Shown here: positions 47,404 through 58,115 of the stretch, piece after piece
Position numbering within the stretch: the first letter of the stretch is position 1
How the letters are laid out: every line of letters starts with the position of its first letter
Assembly: GCA_904066235.2 (NCBI GenBank)
Contig: CAJFCV020000005.1
Location: 8,923,501-8,987,500 of the forward strand
DNA from: Bursaphelenchus xylophilus
Lineage: Eukaryota; Nematoda; Chromadorea; Rhabditida; Aphelenchoididae
Direction of reading: 5' to 3'
Length of the DNA: 64,000 nucleotides
The notes under the pieces: generated by a model
Databases searched by the model: none
What the model was told of the DNA's origin: nothing
The model's input: only the letters and a program-made list of their open reading frames with translations
Position numbers and translations under genes: made by a program

Positions 47404-48814
47404 ATGTGGAGAGTAGTAGTTGCCCTCACATTCCTTCTTTCGGCTCTAGCCGTTCCTTCTGTCGACAGTAAAGTCTCGCACCGAGATGTCGCTAAAAACG
47501 TCGTTCGAATTGGTGATTATTGTTCTGGAGTGCTGCTGTCCGATCGTGTTGTTCTAACTGCCGCTCACTGCATAGGGCCATAGTACGTAAGGACATGCAT
47601 TCCGAGGTTTTTTGCCGCCACCCATCGGTCCCGATTTTCGCCCAAAATGGCAACAGGGCTATGCGCCTCGACTGATAACTAGCTAGCCCAAAAATAATTA
47701 AAAAAAAAATAATAATAAATTTTAGCGCACATGACGTTACTATAAAGGTTGGCAATAAAACCAGTCGTGTTGCTCGAATTTTCATTAACAAGATTTTTGC
47801 CAAAACGGTAGGTTCACTATGATCTTAAACCCGCGCTCCTAGCATTTCATAAAGTTCGTGGACTTTTGCGTTGTGTGCCGCGTAGCGCAAGAAAAATATC
47901 ATCTTGCACAGTGCAAAAGTCTACGCACTTTATGAAAACTCATTATAGAGATCATGTCACGATTCGGCGTTCATTATCCTCAAAGAGCCTATCATCACGG
48001 ATCAGCAGCTGTACCTGGCCTGTGGGACCCAGTGGTTGTCTAATTGCACTGCCTTCGGCTATGGGCGTACTGAAAGTAATTTGACTTCAATGCGAGACAG
48101 TGGGGGACCTGATCCAGTGGCAAAAAACGTTTTTGCATCCGGGAAGTATCAAAAATGTGGCAAAATGCTTCCCTCTTTAAGTAAAAAAACTATAATTTCA
48201 AAACCGCCCCCACTCTTTTTGTGAGGGAAAGGGCGCGCCCTTCAAAACGAAGTTTTTTCACATGAAGAAGGAATCATTTCGCCACTTTTTTGATGCTTCC
48301 TGGATACAAATGTTACATTTTTTGCGACTGGATCAGAGCCCTCACAGTACATTTCTTTAGACAAGCCGATGTCTGATGAAGTCCGCGAAGTGGGTTATTT
48401 CAACGTGAGCATTGGGAGGCAAGCATCGTGCTTCACCGCAACCTACTCATCAAAGGCCAAAATTTGTGGTGTAGGCTTTTTATCACTTATCACGTGTCAT
48501 TTGCCTAGCATCCATATAAGGATGTGGATGTTTAAGGAGATGAATGTTAGGCTAGCTATGCCCCCTATTTACAGGGAGATTCGGGTGGCCCAACCATCTG
48601 TAACGCTGATGACAAGTCTGTGGTAATCGGAGTGGACACAAACTTTATTGCATACGAAGAAAAAGACCCTGTCAAGCAGTGCCGATCGTCGTGGGGTGCT
48701 ATAATTACCAACTCTCTGGGAGTAGTCGAGCTGGTAAACCAGCTGGAAGAGGAGGACAAGGATTACATCTTGAGTCAAATCAAGACCCTGGGCTGTGAGG
48801 CACAAGTGGTCTAG
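47404..48814 (+). CDS. Secreted nematode trypsin-like serine protease 3, 245 aa
   Basis: Third paralogue. Exons are 47,404-47,582, 47,726-47,807, 47,949-48,075, 48,361-48,470 and 48,575-48,814, again with phases 2, 0, 1, 0. A signal peptide (MWRVVVALTFLLSALA) precedes SVDSKVSH, the place of the missing IVGG motif. The triad is His in VLTAAHC, Asp in CHDSAFIILK and Ser in GDSGGPTIC. Position 189 is Lys (KAKICGGDSGGP). It is closest to protease 2 (shared VAKNVVRIGD and NSLGVVELV blocks), suggesting a later duplication. Intron 2 holds a small hairpin repeat; intron 3 holds a MITE. The gene converges on the HutF gene, only 140 bp stop to stop. Confidence 0.87.
47845..47938. repeat. Short hairpin repeat in intron 2 of protease 3
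   Basis: Two arms of about 26 bp (TTTCATAAAGTTCGTGGACT and its near-complement AGTCTACGCACTTTATGAAA) are separated by about 40 bp. They end just before the acceptor at 47,948. A small MITE is the simplest explanation. Confidence 0.6.
48098..48347. mobile_element. Palindromic MITE, family GATCCAGTGG, copy C
   Basis: It lies in intron 3 of protease 3. Left end CAGTGGGGGACCTGATCCAG, right end GGATCAGAGCCCTCACAG then TA. The centre has the family's GAGGGAAAGGGCGCGCCC and GAAGTTTTTTCAC parts. Confidence 0.8.
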
Positions 48815-48820
48815 ACCGGA

Positions 48821-48826
48821 AATAAA
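48821..48826 (+). terminator. Poly(A) signal of S1 protease 3
   Basis: AATAAA only 6 nt after the stop codon, so the 3'UTR would be very short. Confidence 0.6.
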
Positions 48827-48934
48827 GTTAGTTATTCGTCAAATAAACTTTCATACCATAAAAAAGTTGAAATTAATCTCTAAAGACTTTATTCTGTTCT
48901 TTAAAATCAACACACATGCAACATACGAAACCTG

Positions 48935-48940
48935 TTTATT
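48935..48940 (-). terminator. Poly(A) signal of the HutF-like gene
   Basis: AATAAA on the minus strand, 13 nt after the stop codon. It faces the signal of protease 3 about 110 bp away. Confidence 0.6.
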
Positions 48941-48953
48941 ATGCACCGGTCCA

Positions 48954-51383
48954 TCAGAACTGCCCCCTCTCCACACCACCTACAACAACTATGGCGATAT
49001 CCGAATTTCCGGCGCCAAAAACAATGGCATCTGCCAAGTCCGAAGCTGGGATATCTTTGAGCCTCGGAGAGTTGAGATTGAAAGCGACAAAGTCCAAAAA
49101 GAACCCGGTTTGGAGTTGGCCAACCTTTTCGTGGAGTCTCAGCGATCTGGCGCCGTTCTCCGTGGCGCATTTTATCAGTTTTTTGGCGTCAAACTCGGCG
49201 TGGTTTCTTGTGTTCGTCTTGGTCTAAAATTGAAGATTTGCTGTATTGTGAATTTTCTGGGCTAAGGTAGTACAACCCAAAGTCCAGTTCAGCCCCCCAT
49301 GACCCAGTACAAACACCCCTCGTCCATTCTGAACCCCAAAATTTGTTTCATAAAATTATTCCAAGTTGTATAATCCAGCAACAGTGCTCCAGAAAGCGTC
49401 AATGAAAGCTTGATGAGAAGGAACGTTTTAGGGCAAGCCCCCTACGTCTTAGATCAAGCCCTCCAACGTGGATTTTTCCGACATGACAACCAGCTTCGAA
49501 GGAGAAGAACAAGGAGAATGAATGAATCGTTTCAGAATTAACATCTTACTCTAATTTGCATTTTTTGTATTATATTCTAATTTTTCCATTATGGGGGTTG
49601 TGAAATGGGCAAAACAGTGGGGTTTGAGCTAAAGCTAGCTACCTTTCGTGGGGGGCTGAACTACCAAAGCCCCGAATTTTCTCTTACGTTTTGACAAAAT
49701 GCCAGCCATCGCATTTCCTCCAAAAAGCAGAGCCGATTGTTGCAGTCCGTTCCAAGCGAGATGTGGTCGAATTCCGCCAAGGTCGGGACTCCGTCGCCCA
49801 AGAATCCTTCGGTCGTTGGAGTGACACAGACGTTGACTCCTCGTCGGGCATACTCGTTCAGGGATTTTCTGAAGAAAATCGATTTTATAAATCACGAATG
49901 TGAAGGGAAAAAAGATTTGATAAGGAAAGTACTTGTATGGGGGTATGGAGCTACAGGTATAACAAAAAAAATTTTGCTGATTCAAAATATGTTAAAGTTA
50001 GCTGCACAATGTTGGTTTGTAAGGGTGAAAAAATCCTCAGAATTTCTCTCGCAACACCACATGAGAGTAAGTCAGCAAGCTGTCGAAAGCTCCGTTAATT
50101 TTGCCTACCGATCAGTGTAGGTGCAATGGACCAATGTTACACATGGATCGAGTCCTGGCAGTGTGGCTAACAGCAGCTCACTCGGTGTGCAATTATGAGC
50201 GCTTTGACAATCTTGAATTTCCTTCGGTTGTTCCTCGATATGAATGTGAAATGGGATGCTTTTTTCTACGGCAAACGCATGCAGTCGATGTAATTGATCC
50301 AGTGGAACAGCTCGAAGTGAGTGTGCCGCTACAGCGAGCGTAACGCTTTCCGATAAATTCTCGCCCATTTTGATGACTTGCGCGGTTAGATCGTCAACAC
50401 TTGTTTTGAAACGTTTCTGTTGATCATTCACATCGTGTTCTTTGAAACCAGCGCGTGAGTATAAAGTTTCAATGAGACATAGTCGGATTCCGGTTCGCTT
50501 TGCTGCTTTGATTATGGCCAGATCAAGATCAAAAGGTGTTGTGCCGTGGTGAACGTAATGGAATTCTCCGACGGTCGTAATTCCAGCCAGAAGCATCTCG
50601 TTGAAGGTTTTGGTGGTGTACTGAAAGCAGGGAGAGATAATATATAATTTTAGGTGGTTTATGGAATCTTTGAACTTTGACTGCAAGTTCTATGTAGGCC
50701 ACATAGCTAGCTAATGGCTCCAGAATTCCGATGGATTCTAGTGGCTCCAGAATTCCAATTTATGTTTGTTCTAAACCCCGCACAATCAAAAAAGTGTTTA
50801 CCTTCACCATTTTGTCATAATCTGCCTCCTCCACCAATTTGTACATGTCATCACGCCAACGCCAGAAGTTCTGTGTCCCAACCGCACCAATCCCGCTTCG
50901 GCCTCGAAGCTCACGTTGAAATGCGTGAGAATGGGCGGAAACAAATCCAGGGAGAATACACTGAAAGCATAGGTTTATTGTCAAAATTAGTTTAAAGAGA
51001 TAGTAGAGATACTTTTGAAGGCTGGAGAACAAAATGTCACAAAAAATGTTTTGATCTGTTATACCAAAAATAACGGTAAAAAATTTTGGTGAAATTCTAC
51101 ATGCTTAGAAATAATTGTTTTGCAAGATAGCTGCATTAGCCTTAAATTTTGGAACCATAACTTTCCAGCCATTGCCTGGGTCTTTCAAAATCGTCACCCA
51201 AACTTTCAAAATCTCACTTACCAACTCCGGAAGCTCAATAATCGGGTGCTCTGCTTCTGAGACTGGCACGATTTTAGTGATTTTCCCCTTTTCGTCGGTA
51301 GAAATTGCAATATTCTCCTTGAATTCCCCATCCACATAGACGTATTTAGGGAAGATTGTCTTTCCACAGAAATCCATACCCAT
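48954..51383 (-). CDS. Formimidoylglutamate deiminase-like amidohydrolase (HutF family), 427 aa
   Basis: Predicted zinc amidohydrolase that deiminates N-formimino-L-glutamate to N-formylglutamate and ammonia in histidine breakdown (HutF family knowledge). Exons: 51,383-51,222, 50,960-50,802, 50,620-50,109, 49,868-49,688 and 49,223-48,954; phases 0, 0, 2, 0 all agree. Family blocks in order: PGFVSAHSHAFQR with the metal HxH (H64, H66), GITTVGEFHYVHH, HIHIEEQPKEIQDC (metal His and the HutF-type E-Q), LVHCTYTD, VTPTTEGFLGDG, and GTDCNNR with the metal Asp. The start is the first ATG of the exon; a GTTTTAG acceptor about 12 nt upstream suggests trans-splicing or a 5'UTR intron. Intron 4 carries a hAT-type MITE. 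HutF is best known from bacteria, while vertebrates use a formiminotransferase. Other deaminase-type amidohydrolases are less likely because of the HutF-specific blocks. Confidence 0.85.
49258..49673. mobile_element. hAT-type MITE (GGGGCTAAGGTAGT ends), copy 2
   Basis: It is related to the element at 38,906-39,231, with about 90 bp more inside. GAATTTTC is duplicated on both sides (49,250-49,257 and 49,674-49,681). The left end has one base change (TGGGCT for GGGGCT). It sits in intron 4 of the HutF-like gene, and its right duplication touches the donor of exon 4 (exon ends at 49,688). Confidence 0.9.
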
Positions 51384-51399
51384 ATTTTCCCTAAAACAT

Positions 51400-52575
51400 A
51401 TGCAAATTTGACGTTAAAAAGGCAAGTTTAACAGTATATGACTCTAGAAAACAACAGTTATATCAAGTAGAGACACTCGAAAAAACATAGCGTGTTACAG
51501 CCTTAAGCCAAATCTGGATGAATATATCCGGCCCTGAACGACTAATTGGACATCTTGGCCGCTTCCGGATTAACACTCAGCCCGTGCGGGGCCGTAAACA
51601 AAGCAAAAGTACGGAGTGGGGTTTTGGCGTTTCTACACATGCGACTTGTAGCGAACTAATACAAAACGTAGAGGATTAAGAGTATTGGAGTGCTATTTTG
51701 AGAGGAGTTTCATGTGAAAGCACAAGATTTACGTAGCGAGTGCACTTCAATTTCAGTCCTATTAAGATGGTATATGTATGTAGCAAAAAACGTATCCGAA
51801 ATGCGTCATGGAATGCAAGAACATGAATCCTTTCGCAGCTTCTCAGTAAACGATCCTTTTGGTCCGAAAGGGATCATGTTTTTTTGCATCCGGAATGTAA
51901 ATACATAGTATTTGTATGCGAGTTTACCACATTATCTTCTTCGCGACTGTTGGTTTTATACAAATTCATTTTGCTAGCTGGGGCCAATTTGGCAATCCCA
52001 ATCTCTCATACATTTAGTGCAAAATCTGCAAAAAAAATTTCTCAAGAGTTTGAATTTTTTGGAAATTTGCATAATCGAAGTTTGGAATCATGGAAATTTC
52101 GAATTTTCAGAGCTCTCAGAGAGCGGCCACACAACCTCACCCTAGAATTAAAATGACCCTAAATGAGCAAAAATTCAATTTTTATACAGATTTTCCACTA
52201 AATGTATGAGAGATTGGGGTTGTCAAATTGGTCCCTGAGAATTAGCGCCAAAAAGAAGAGCAGTTTCTGACGTCTAGACGCGTCTGAAAAAATGGGTTTT
52301 TTGAGAAAAGTTTCTTTACCCTGTGGATTGAAAACCCGGCCCTGGCGAAAGTTTCAAAAAGCCCTGCATCGGCCTAATTGCTTTTGTATGGCACGATTGC
52401 CACCTTTAATTTGCACTACCTTTCTAATAAACGGTCATTTTCAACAAACTTTAAAAAATCAAGAGCAAAACCCCTTACCCGAACACTTCTTCTGTAATTG
52501 AAAAACCAAGCGCATCGCGGAAATAAATTATCAGCTGGGTCCGATTTTATTACCCGATAACGCTGATTACATAAC
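51400..52575. other. Upstream region of the HutF-like gene, no further gene recognised
   Basis: No supported reading frame. A fragment near 52,330-52,400 (AAAAGCCCTGCATCGGCC and GCACGATTGCCACC) resembles a decayed copy of the right part of the hAT-type element at 40.4 kb. Confidence 0.4.
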
Positions 52576-52579
52576 AGCG

Positions 52580-54041
52580 CACGGCAACCCAGGGAGTCTC
52601 CCGCCTCGTTTCGGCGCTTCGCCCACCTAGTATCGGTTGAATTCAAACGAAATGTCAAAAATGAATTTTCGTGTGGTTTTCCGACCGAAAAATATTTTTC
52701 TCGGAATTATTTTATTTCTTTTGTCAATTTTGACACTTCGTTTGGACGAAATTCAAAAGTGGGCGGGAGACATTTTTGTTCTATTAGGTTGTCCAACAAA
52801 TAATGACCCTCTGTGAGAGGGGAAAAGTTTAAAGCCTCTAAAAAAGGCAACCGATGATGGAATTTTGAAATATTACAACATTTTGTAGCCGAGATTTCAG
52901 GCTTTCGTTTGATGTATCGTTTGTCATATTGGGACCAAATTCCAGTAATTTAGCCCTAATCGAAGATTATCAAAAAAAAGTCGGTTCGTGCTGTCATCTT
53001 TTACGGGCAAAAACAGGACGCGAAAGTTTCCGAAGCTACGCAAAGTATCAACGCTGTGTTCGACTAGTGTGTTCTGAGTTTGAACACGGTGAAACGATGG
53101 ATTTAAAAATTACGATTTGACGGCAAGGGACCCAAAGATAAAGTACGGAATCCGAACTTTATCAATTTACCCTGAGGTCGTCGGTTGGCGAACATCCTAG
53201 AATCAACATTCAACGCGTCTCTGACGTCGTCTGGCTGTTGAAATAATCGGCGGCTAACCATTCGATGTCGATGGAATTCAAAAAATGCTCGGCAAATTTT
53301 TCCCATTTTATTGGATCAAAGCAAAGAGTGGAAGCATTACATTTCTCGCGTTTGCGTGCCGTTTTCTGGATCGAATCGTTGCCTCTGATGGAAAGAGGAC
53401 CTACTGGGACAACCAGACCAGATATGCTGAACGGAGGCCTCCTAGGGTATCACTGCGAGACTTGTCAAAGCCCGACTCCCCCCAAAACAAGGTGATGACT
53501 ACTTCTTGATGGTGCAGCACGGGAATAGTACAATACAGCTTCTTGAAAGCTGGCCAAAATGTAGATACCATACCCTACTGTATCCAGATAGACAGTTTTT
53601 TGGCAGCGTCTGTCTTCAACGATGCGCCGCAGAAGTCCAAAAATTCTTAGCGGCTACACGGAACCTCCCCTTTGAAAGATGACCCTTCAGAAGCGGATTT
53701 AATAGAGATAGGAGACTGTCCCTTGTCCAGCCTATTTGTCAGAGCTGGTCTATACACATTACCATCACTTCAAGAATCTAGCACGTTTCATCAGTGGTAG
53801 AGAATTCGACAATCAAGACACCCTTGAAAAGGCCTTCAAAAGTTTCATCGGCTCCAGAAGCCGGGGTTCCTAAGCTACAGACATAAAAAACTTTTTGCCA
53901 CGTTGTAACAAGCGTGATAAAGCACATGATAATTATTTTGATTAAATACATCGCAGTTATTACGGTAAATTTTGCCGAAAAAATAAATTTTTCGAAGAGG
54001 GTCATTATTTGTTGGACAACCTAATATTTTGGGTTGCCGTG
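52580..54041. mobile_element. 5-bp-TSD element, copy 2, split by a nested mariner
   Basis: Same ends as the element at 17,857-18,076 (CACGGCAACCCAG and its complement) and the same internal sequence in direct order. CAGCG is duplicated on both sides (52,575-52,579 and 54,042-54,046). A 1,241-bp mariner has inserted near its right end, so only about 15 bp of the host element lies to the right of the mariner. Confidence 0.88.
52784..54024 (+). mobile_element. Mariner element, 1,241 bp, nested
   Basis: Terminal inverted repeats TTAGGTTGTCCAACAAATAA... (about 29 bp) with TA on both sides (52,782-52,783 and 54,025-54,026). The length suits a full-size mariner. The internal gene is decayed: the plus strand near 53,340-53,420 reads FLDRIVASDGKRTYWDN, matching the FLDRIVTGDEKW-type block around the first catalytic Asp of mariner transposases. 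Other parts are broken by stops, so it is not autonomous. Confidence 0.88.
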
Positions 54042-54081
54042 CAGCGCAAAAATCAAAAGAAGCCTCTCAAAATATTCATTG

Positions 54082-54087
54082 TTTATT
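54082..54087 (-). terminator. Possible poly(A) signal of the PGAP2-like gene
   Basis: AATAAA on the minus strand about 150 nt after the stop codon, just beyond the end of the nested element. Confidence 0.4.
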
Positions 54088-54234
54088 AATATTTACACAA
54101 CAAAGAAGGCACAATAGCAGCAAAAATATGGACAATATAGCACTCGATTTTTCTATACCGAATAACAGAAATAATTATTACACCGTAAAACCGACAAATT
54201 GTACAATTACAAGGCGAAAGATGACAGTCAACAA

Positions 54235-55974
54235 TCACCGACATCGATCGTATCTCTCGCCTTTTTTGAAGTTCTTCGGCACCACCATTTCGCATTCACC
54301 GGCCACGCTCCGCGGGTACACAAGTCCTCGCAAATCCCTGATATCGAATAACAAGCACAAATTAAATACGAAATACGATATGAACGTTAGATATTCGGAC
54401 ATGGCTTGACCATAATTTACGTATGGATGGCATTTCGGCTGCCAAATGTAATCCAAATGCGTGAAATAGAAGCTCGGCGCATACCAGATAAAGACAATCG
54501 AGGCGGCGAGTTTCATAAAAATGCCCAATCGGTCGATTAAGTTTTCGAACGCGTCGCAAACATGAAGCCAGGTGGAGATCGCCATAATTATCGGGTTTGA
54601 AACGAGCCACACTACGAAGCAAAGATGATAGGCATCTAAAAAGAAAATTTTTGTAAAATTTTATAATTATAACAACTATTATTTATACTTATTTTTTTAT
54701 AAGCCACTTGCATTTATAATCGAACTTGAGCATGTTGATGGAGAAGATCATCAGACAACAGACTTCCACCTTTTGGAGAAGCAACATAATCCCGGCGGAG
54801 ATCTTGAATGGCAGGGAGCGAGGGTAGTAGAATACGAGTTTGGCCCTGAAATTTCAGGAAATTGAAGAATGGGGATCCATGGTAAATTAGATGAAAGCGA
54901 CAGTAATGCTATTTTACTATGTTATTACTTTAAACTACCATAAATTTATAGGCAGTCCAATTATCATACATTTACAACGGTCAACGTATTCGAATGATTA
55001 AAAAATAGTCGTACTAAAACGAATACGACAATTTTTTACACTGCGTGTATTTGTATTCATACCCTGTTGTTTCGGTAGTAACAGCATAAAACCAGCTAGG
55101 ATTTAAAGATCAAAGATTGACTGAAATGCGCTTGCTTAATTAGTAATTTTCATGCTCTTGGAAGCAGGTTTCAAAGAGAGATCAAGATCCGAAAAGGTAG
55201 ACGAACACTTTTTTTATACCATTCCTGTTTAAGCAAGTGTTTTAAAGGCGTCTTTAACGGTCAAAACCAAAAACCTATAAAGGTCTTATGAGCCGTTGTC
55301 AGTCTATCTAGAAGATAATGCCCTTGCGCATTGAAAGTTGTGTCGCCGCTCTACGAAATATCTACGTAAGCTAAATCGCAAAAAAAGCACAATGAGCTGC
55401 GTAAAAACTGATAAAAAATGTTATATGTCTCACCATAAGGCCCACGGCATAAATACTCGATAACACAATGACAATCCACAAGCCAGTCGGAACATAATAT
55501 TTGACAACACATAAGTGTCGACCATTCGTAGCAACGACAACCATTCAACCCTTGAATCTGCAGGTTTCATCTCCTAAAATCGCAGAGAATTTTTTAATAT
55601 TTGCTTTTCATTTCACAGACACATTGCCAACAATAAGTTAAAAATTTGTTACAACCACATCTTCACAATACTTACCACGCAATATCCAATATTTTCATGC
55701 AACACTCGGTATGTTCCATTTAACTGGAAGTTTGTTTGTGGATCATATTCCGTTTCTGCCAAATAAACCGCAATCATCGTGAAAATGAACATAACAAGGT
55801 AGTTGAAGACATAGAACCTAAATTTGCGACCATTTTCAGGCATAAGCATTGGCCTCACCAAACAATCTGAACATTGCCGTAGGCAATATCCTCGTTATCA
55901 TCCTCACCACCTTGGTCGACCAACACCCCGGCAAAATGGATCTGTTTCTTTTTGTTCTCAATGTTCAGATCCAT
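54235..55974 (-). CDS. PGAP2/FRAG1-like multi-pass membrane protein, 310 aa
   Basis: Likely member of the Frag1/DRAM/Sfk1 superfamily; PGAP2 acts in lipid remodelling of GPI anchors in the Golgi (family knowledge). Exons: 55,974-55,859, 55,817-55,676, 55,573-55,434, 54,845-54,712 and 54,635-54,235, total 933 nt. An acidic cytosolic N-terminus is followed by about six membrane segments, such as FYVFNYLVMFIFTMIAVYLA and KLAASIVFIWYAPSFYF. The last exon has the family-like arrangement ending C...YVNYGQAMSEYLTFISYFVF and then FDIRD, comparable to the C..vY..FA..EY......FH..WDF end of PGAP2. The junction 54,711/54,636 keeps frame only with a GC-AG intron (donor GCAAGT). Intron 1 is only 41 nt. The similarity is by pattern; another small-molecule or lipid membrane family is possible. 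Confidence 0.6.
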
Positions 55975-56008
55975 CAAACCCTGAGGGTTTGCTAAACGAA
56001 AGCGATTA

Positions 56009-56496
56009 CTTTCAGAAGCCTTCAAAAACTGGCGTAAAATAAGAGAGATAAAATAAACAAAGAAAAGTGACAAATACCTTATAAAATTGAGGAAGAAATC
56101 CTAAAAACCGTAGGCACAAAAATACAGGGTCTTAAAAAACGTGAAGGAAAGTCGGAGACTATATAACATCGGGCGGAGACGGCGCAGCGACTTCGTTTTT
56201 GGGAATATGTATTTTTAAGCGACATTAATCCCTGTCCATGAAATAACAAAATTTTAAAGCGCAAACTGAGGTCGCTACGACCTTCTGAAGTAGGGGCATT
56301 CCTAGCCCGAAAACCAGTCATTCTTGGTTGAAAAGGACCGAGAAATTTGGGGCTTTTTCGGTTGAAAGTAATCAAGAAATGTTGGATTTTTTAGGGCCTT
56401 CGATAGAGCTGTACTTTCAGAAGCCTTGAGAAATTTGTAAAAAATACGGGAGATAAAATAATACCAAAAAGTCACAAATACCTTATAAAATTGAAA
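56009..56496. repeat. Pair of direct repeats about 405 bp apart
   Basis: Segments 56,009-56,094 and 56,414-56,496 match closely (CTTTCAGAAGCCTT..., GAGATAAAATAA, CACAAATACCTTATAAAATT). They lie upstream of the PGAP2-like gene. No coding sense is seen. Confidence 0.65.
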
Positions 56497-56499
56497 AAA

Positions 56500-57660
56500 A
56501 AAATTCCCTGCAGGAAGTAAAAACTACAGCGTTGCGAAGAACGCTGGAATAATAGTAAACCATACAAGAAGGAAACCAATTAACGGCTCGCAAAGCTGGA
56601 ACATAGTAACCTGGATCTAATTATAGCTCCCGCAACTTTCCCCTTGAGGTTCTTTAAGACGATCTAACACGGCATCCAAACTCCATTGTCTAAAAACCTA
56701 GAGTTGTTTCAAAAGTTTGCTCCTTTACTCCACGTAACTTTTCATTAAATTTTGAAAATTTTAAACTAACGGTTTTCTGGCACAACACAGGTATTTGTCG
56801 AAATGAAAACGCAGGTAAAACCCGGTCAATTGGAAAAATTTTGCTCACGGTAGAAAAAAACAGAGTGCCAATTTTTGACCTCAACAACTCGACGGTTTCT
56901 GCAAAGCGACAGAATTTTTGGTTAAATTTGCTTTAACTTTTTAAAAAAAGTTGCAATTTTGGATTACACTTGCAGTATCCGATAGCTTTCTTCAAATGCC
57001 TTCCAAAAAACTGAACGCTCGATAACTAGGGTATCACCGCATTAAAATTCCGAAAATACCAAACACCGCGGAACAGTCAAACCACCCAAAAAAACGAAAA
57101 CAATTCACAGAAAACAATGTAACGCGCGGAGCGCACTGCCGACGCGAGAAGGAAGAGCTTGGGAATCATTATCCCGCTCGTTGAAAAAAACAATCCGTTC
57201 AAGAGCTTTTAGCCGGCTCTCCAGAAGGCTGCGTGAATCCCTTTAGAACAGTAAAATTAGCTGTTTGAATTCCCGATGGGGTAACGAGTGAGGTAACAAG
57301 AGCAACCAGTTTTCTGTGCTGGTGGGTTCGGCAAAGATCAAACTCTCTGACAATGAGCTTTTTGGGATTTGCACCGCTTCAGAATCGGAAGATTAATAAA
57401 AAATGTGCGGATGAAGACGATTGACAAACTGGTCGTTTTCTATATAACCAAAGAATGCGTGTGTGAGAGCGGGGATACCGGAAACGGAAATAATAAGTCT
57501 AATAGAACTTGAGGAACGTCATAGCTCGTGGTGCCATATAAATTCATGAGAATTTTGACTTTTTATTGCAAAACTTGCAGAAAGTCTCAGATTTTGCCAA
57601 CCTACATCAAAAAACATAGGTGTTTCCTGCAAAGCGCGAGCTAGGAATCTCAAACACACA
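56500..57660. other. Noncoding stretch, no gene recognised
   Basis: AT-rich DNA without a supported frame. A fragment with GCAAAGCGCGAGCTA at about 57,629 recurs at 14.93 and 35.77 kb. Confidence 0.4.
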
Positions 57661-57672
57661 ACATATACTATA

Positions 57673-57921
57673 CCGTGGCGGATTTGATCCAGTGGAAAAA
57701 ACGTACCATTTTGCATTCGGGAAGTATAAAAAATGCAGCCAAATACCTCCTTCTCCAAGTGAAAAGACTCATTGTCAGATTTCAAAAACCCGCCAGTTCT
57801 TTTTGTAAGGGAAATGGCGCGCTATTTTTTTTGATCAGAGAGGGAGGTATTTTGCTGCATTTTGGATACTTTTCGGATGAAAAACAATATGCTTTTTGCC
57901 ACTGAATTCGGTCGGCCACAG
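57673..57921. mobile_element. Palindromic MITE, family GATCCAGTGG, copy D
   Basis: The most complete copy: left end CCGTGGCGGATTTGATCCAG after TA, right end CACTGAATTCGGTCGGCCAC then AG and TA. 249 bp, with inverted halves around a GGCGCGC centre. Confidence 0.82.
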
Positions 57922-58115
57922 TACAATAGAGGACCAGACACGAGAAAAGTCAAATTGGTATCCAAGTTTTGTTAAAATTCTGAGCGTCTCGTTCCGAGCA
58001 ATTTCCCTCCTAGCCTACACAGAAATCATTCAAAATTTCAAAATTTTAACCAGATATCTTGATATCTCGGAACCTTCTCATCAACGTCATCTTTTCTCAA
58101 AAATCACCAGACAAA

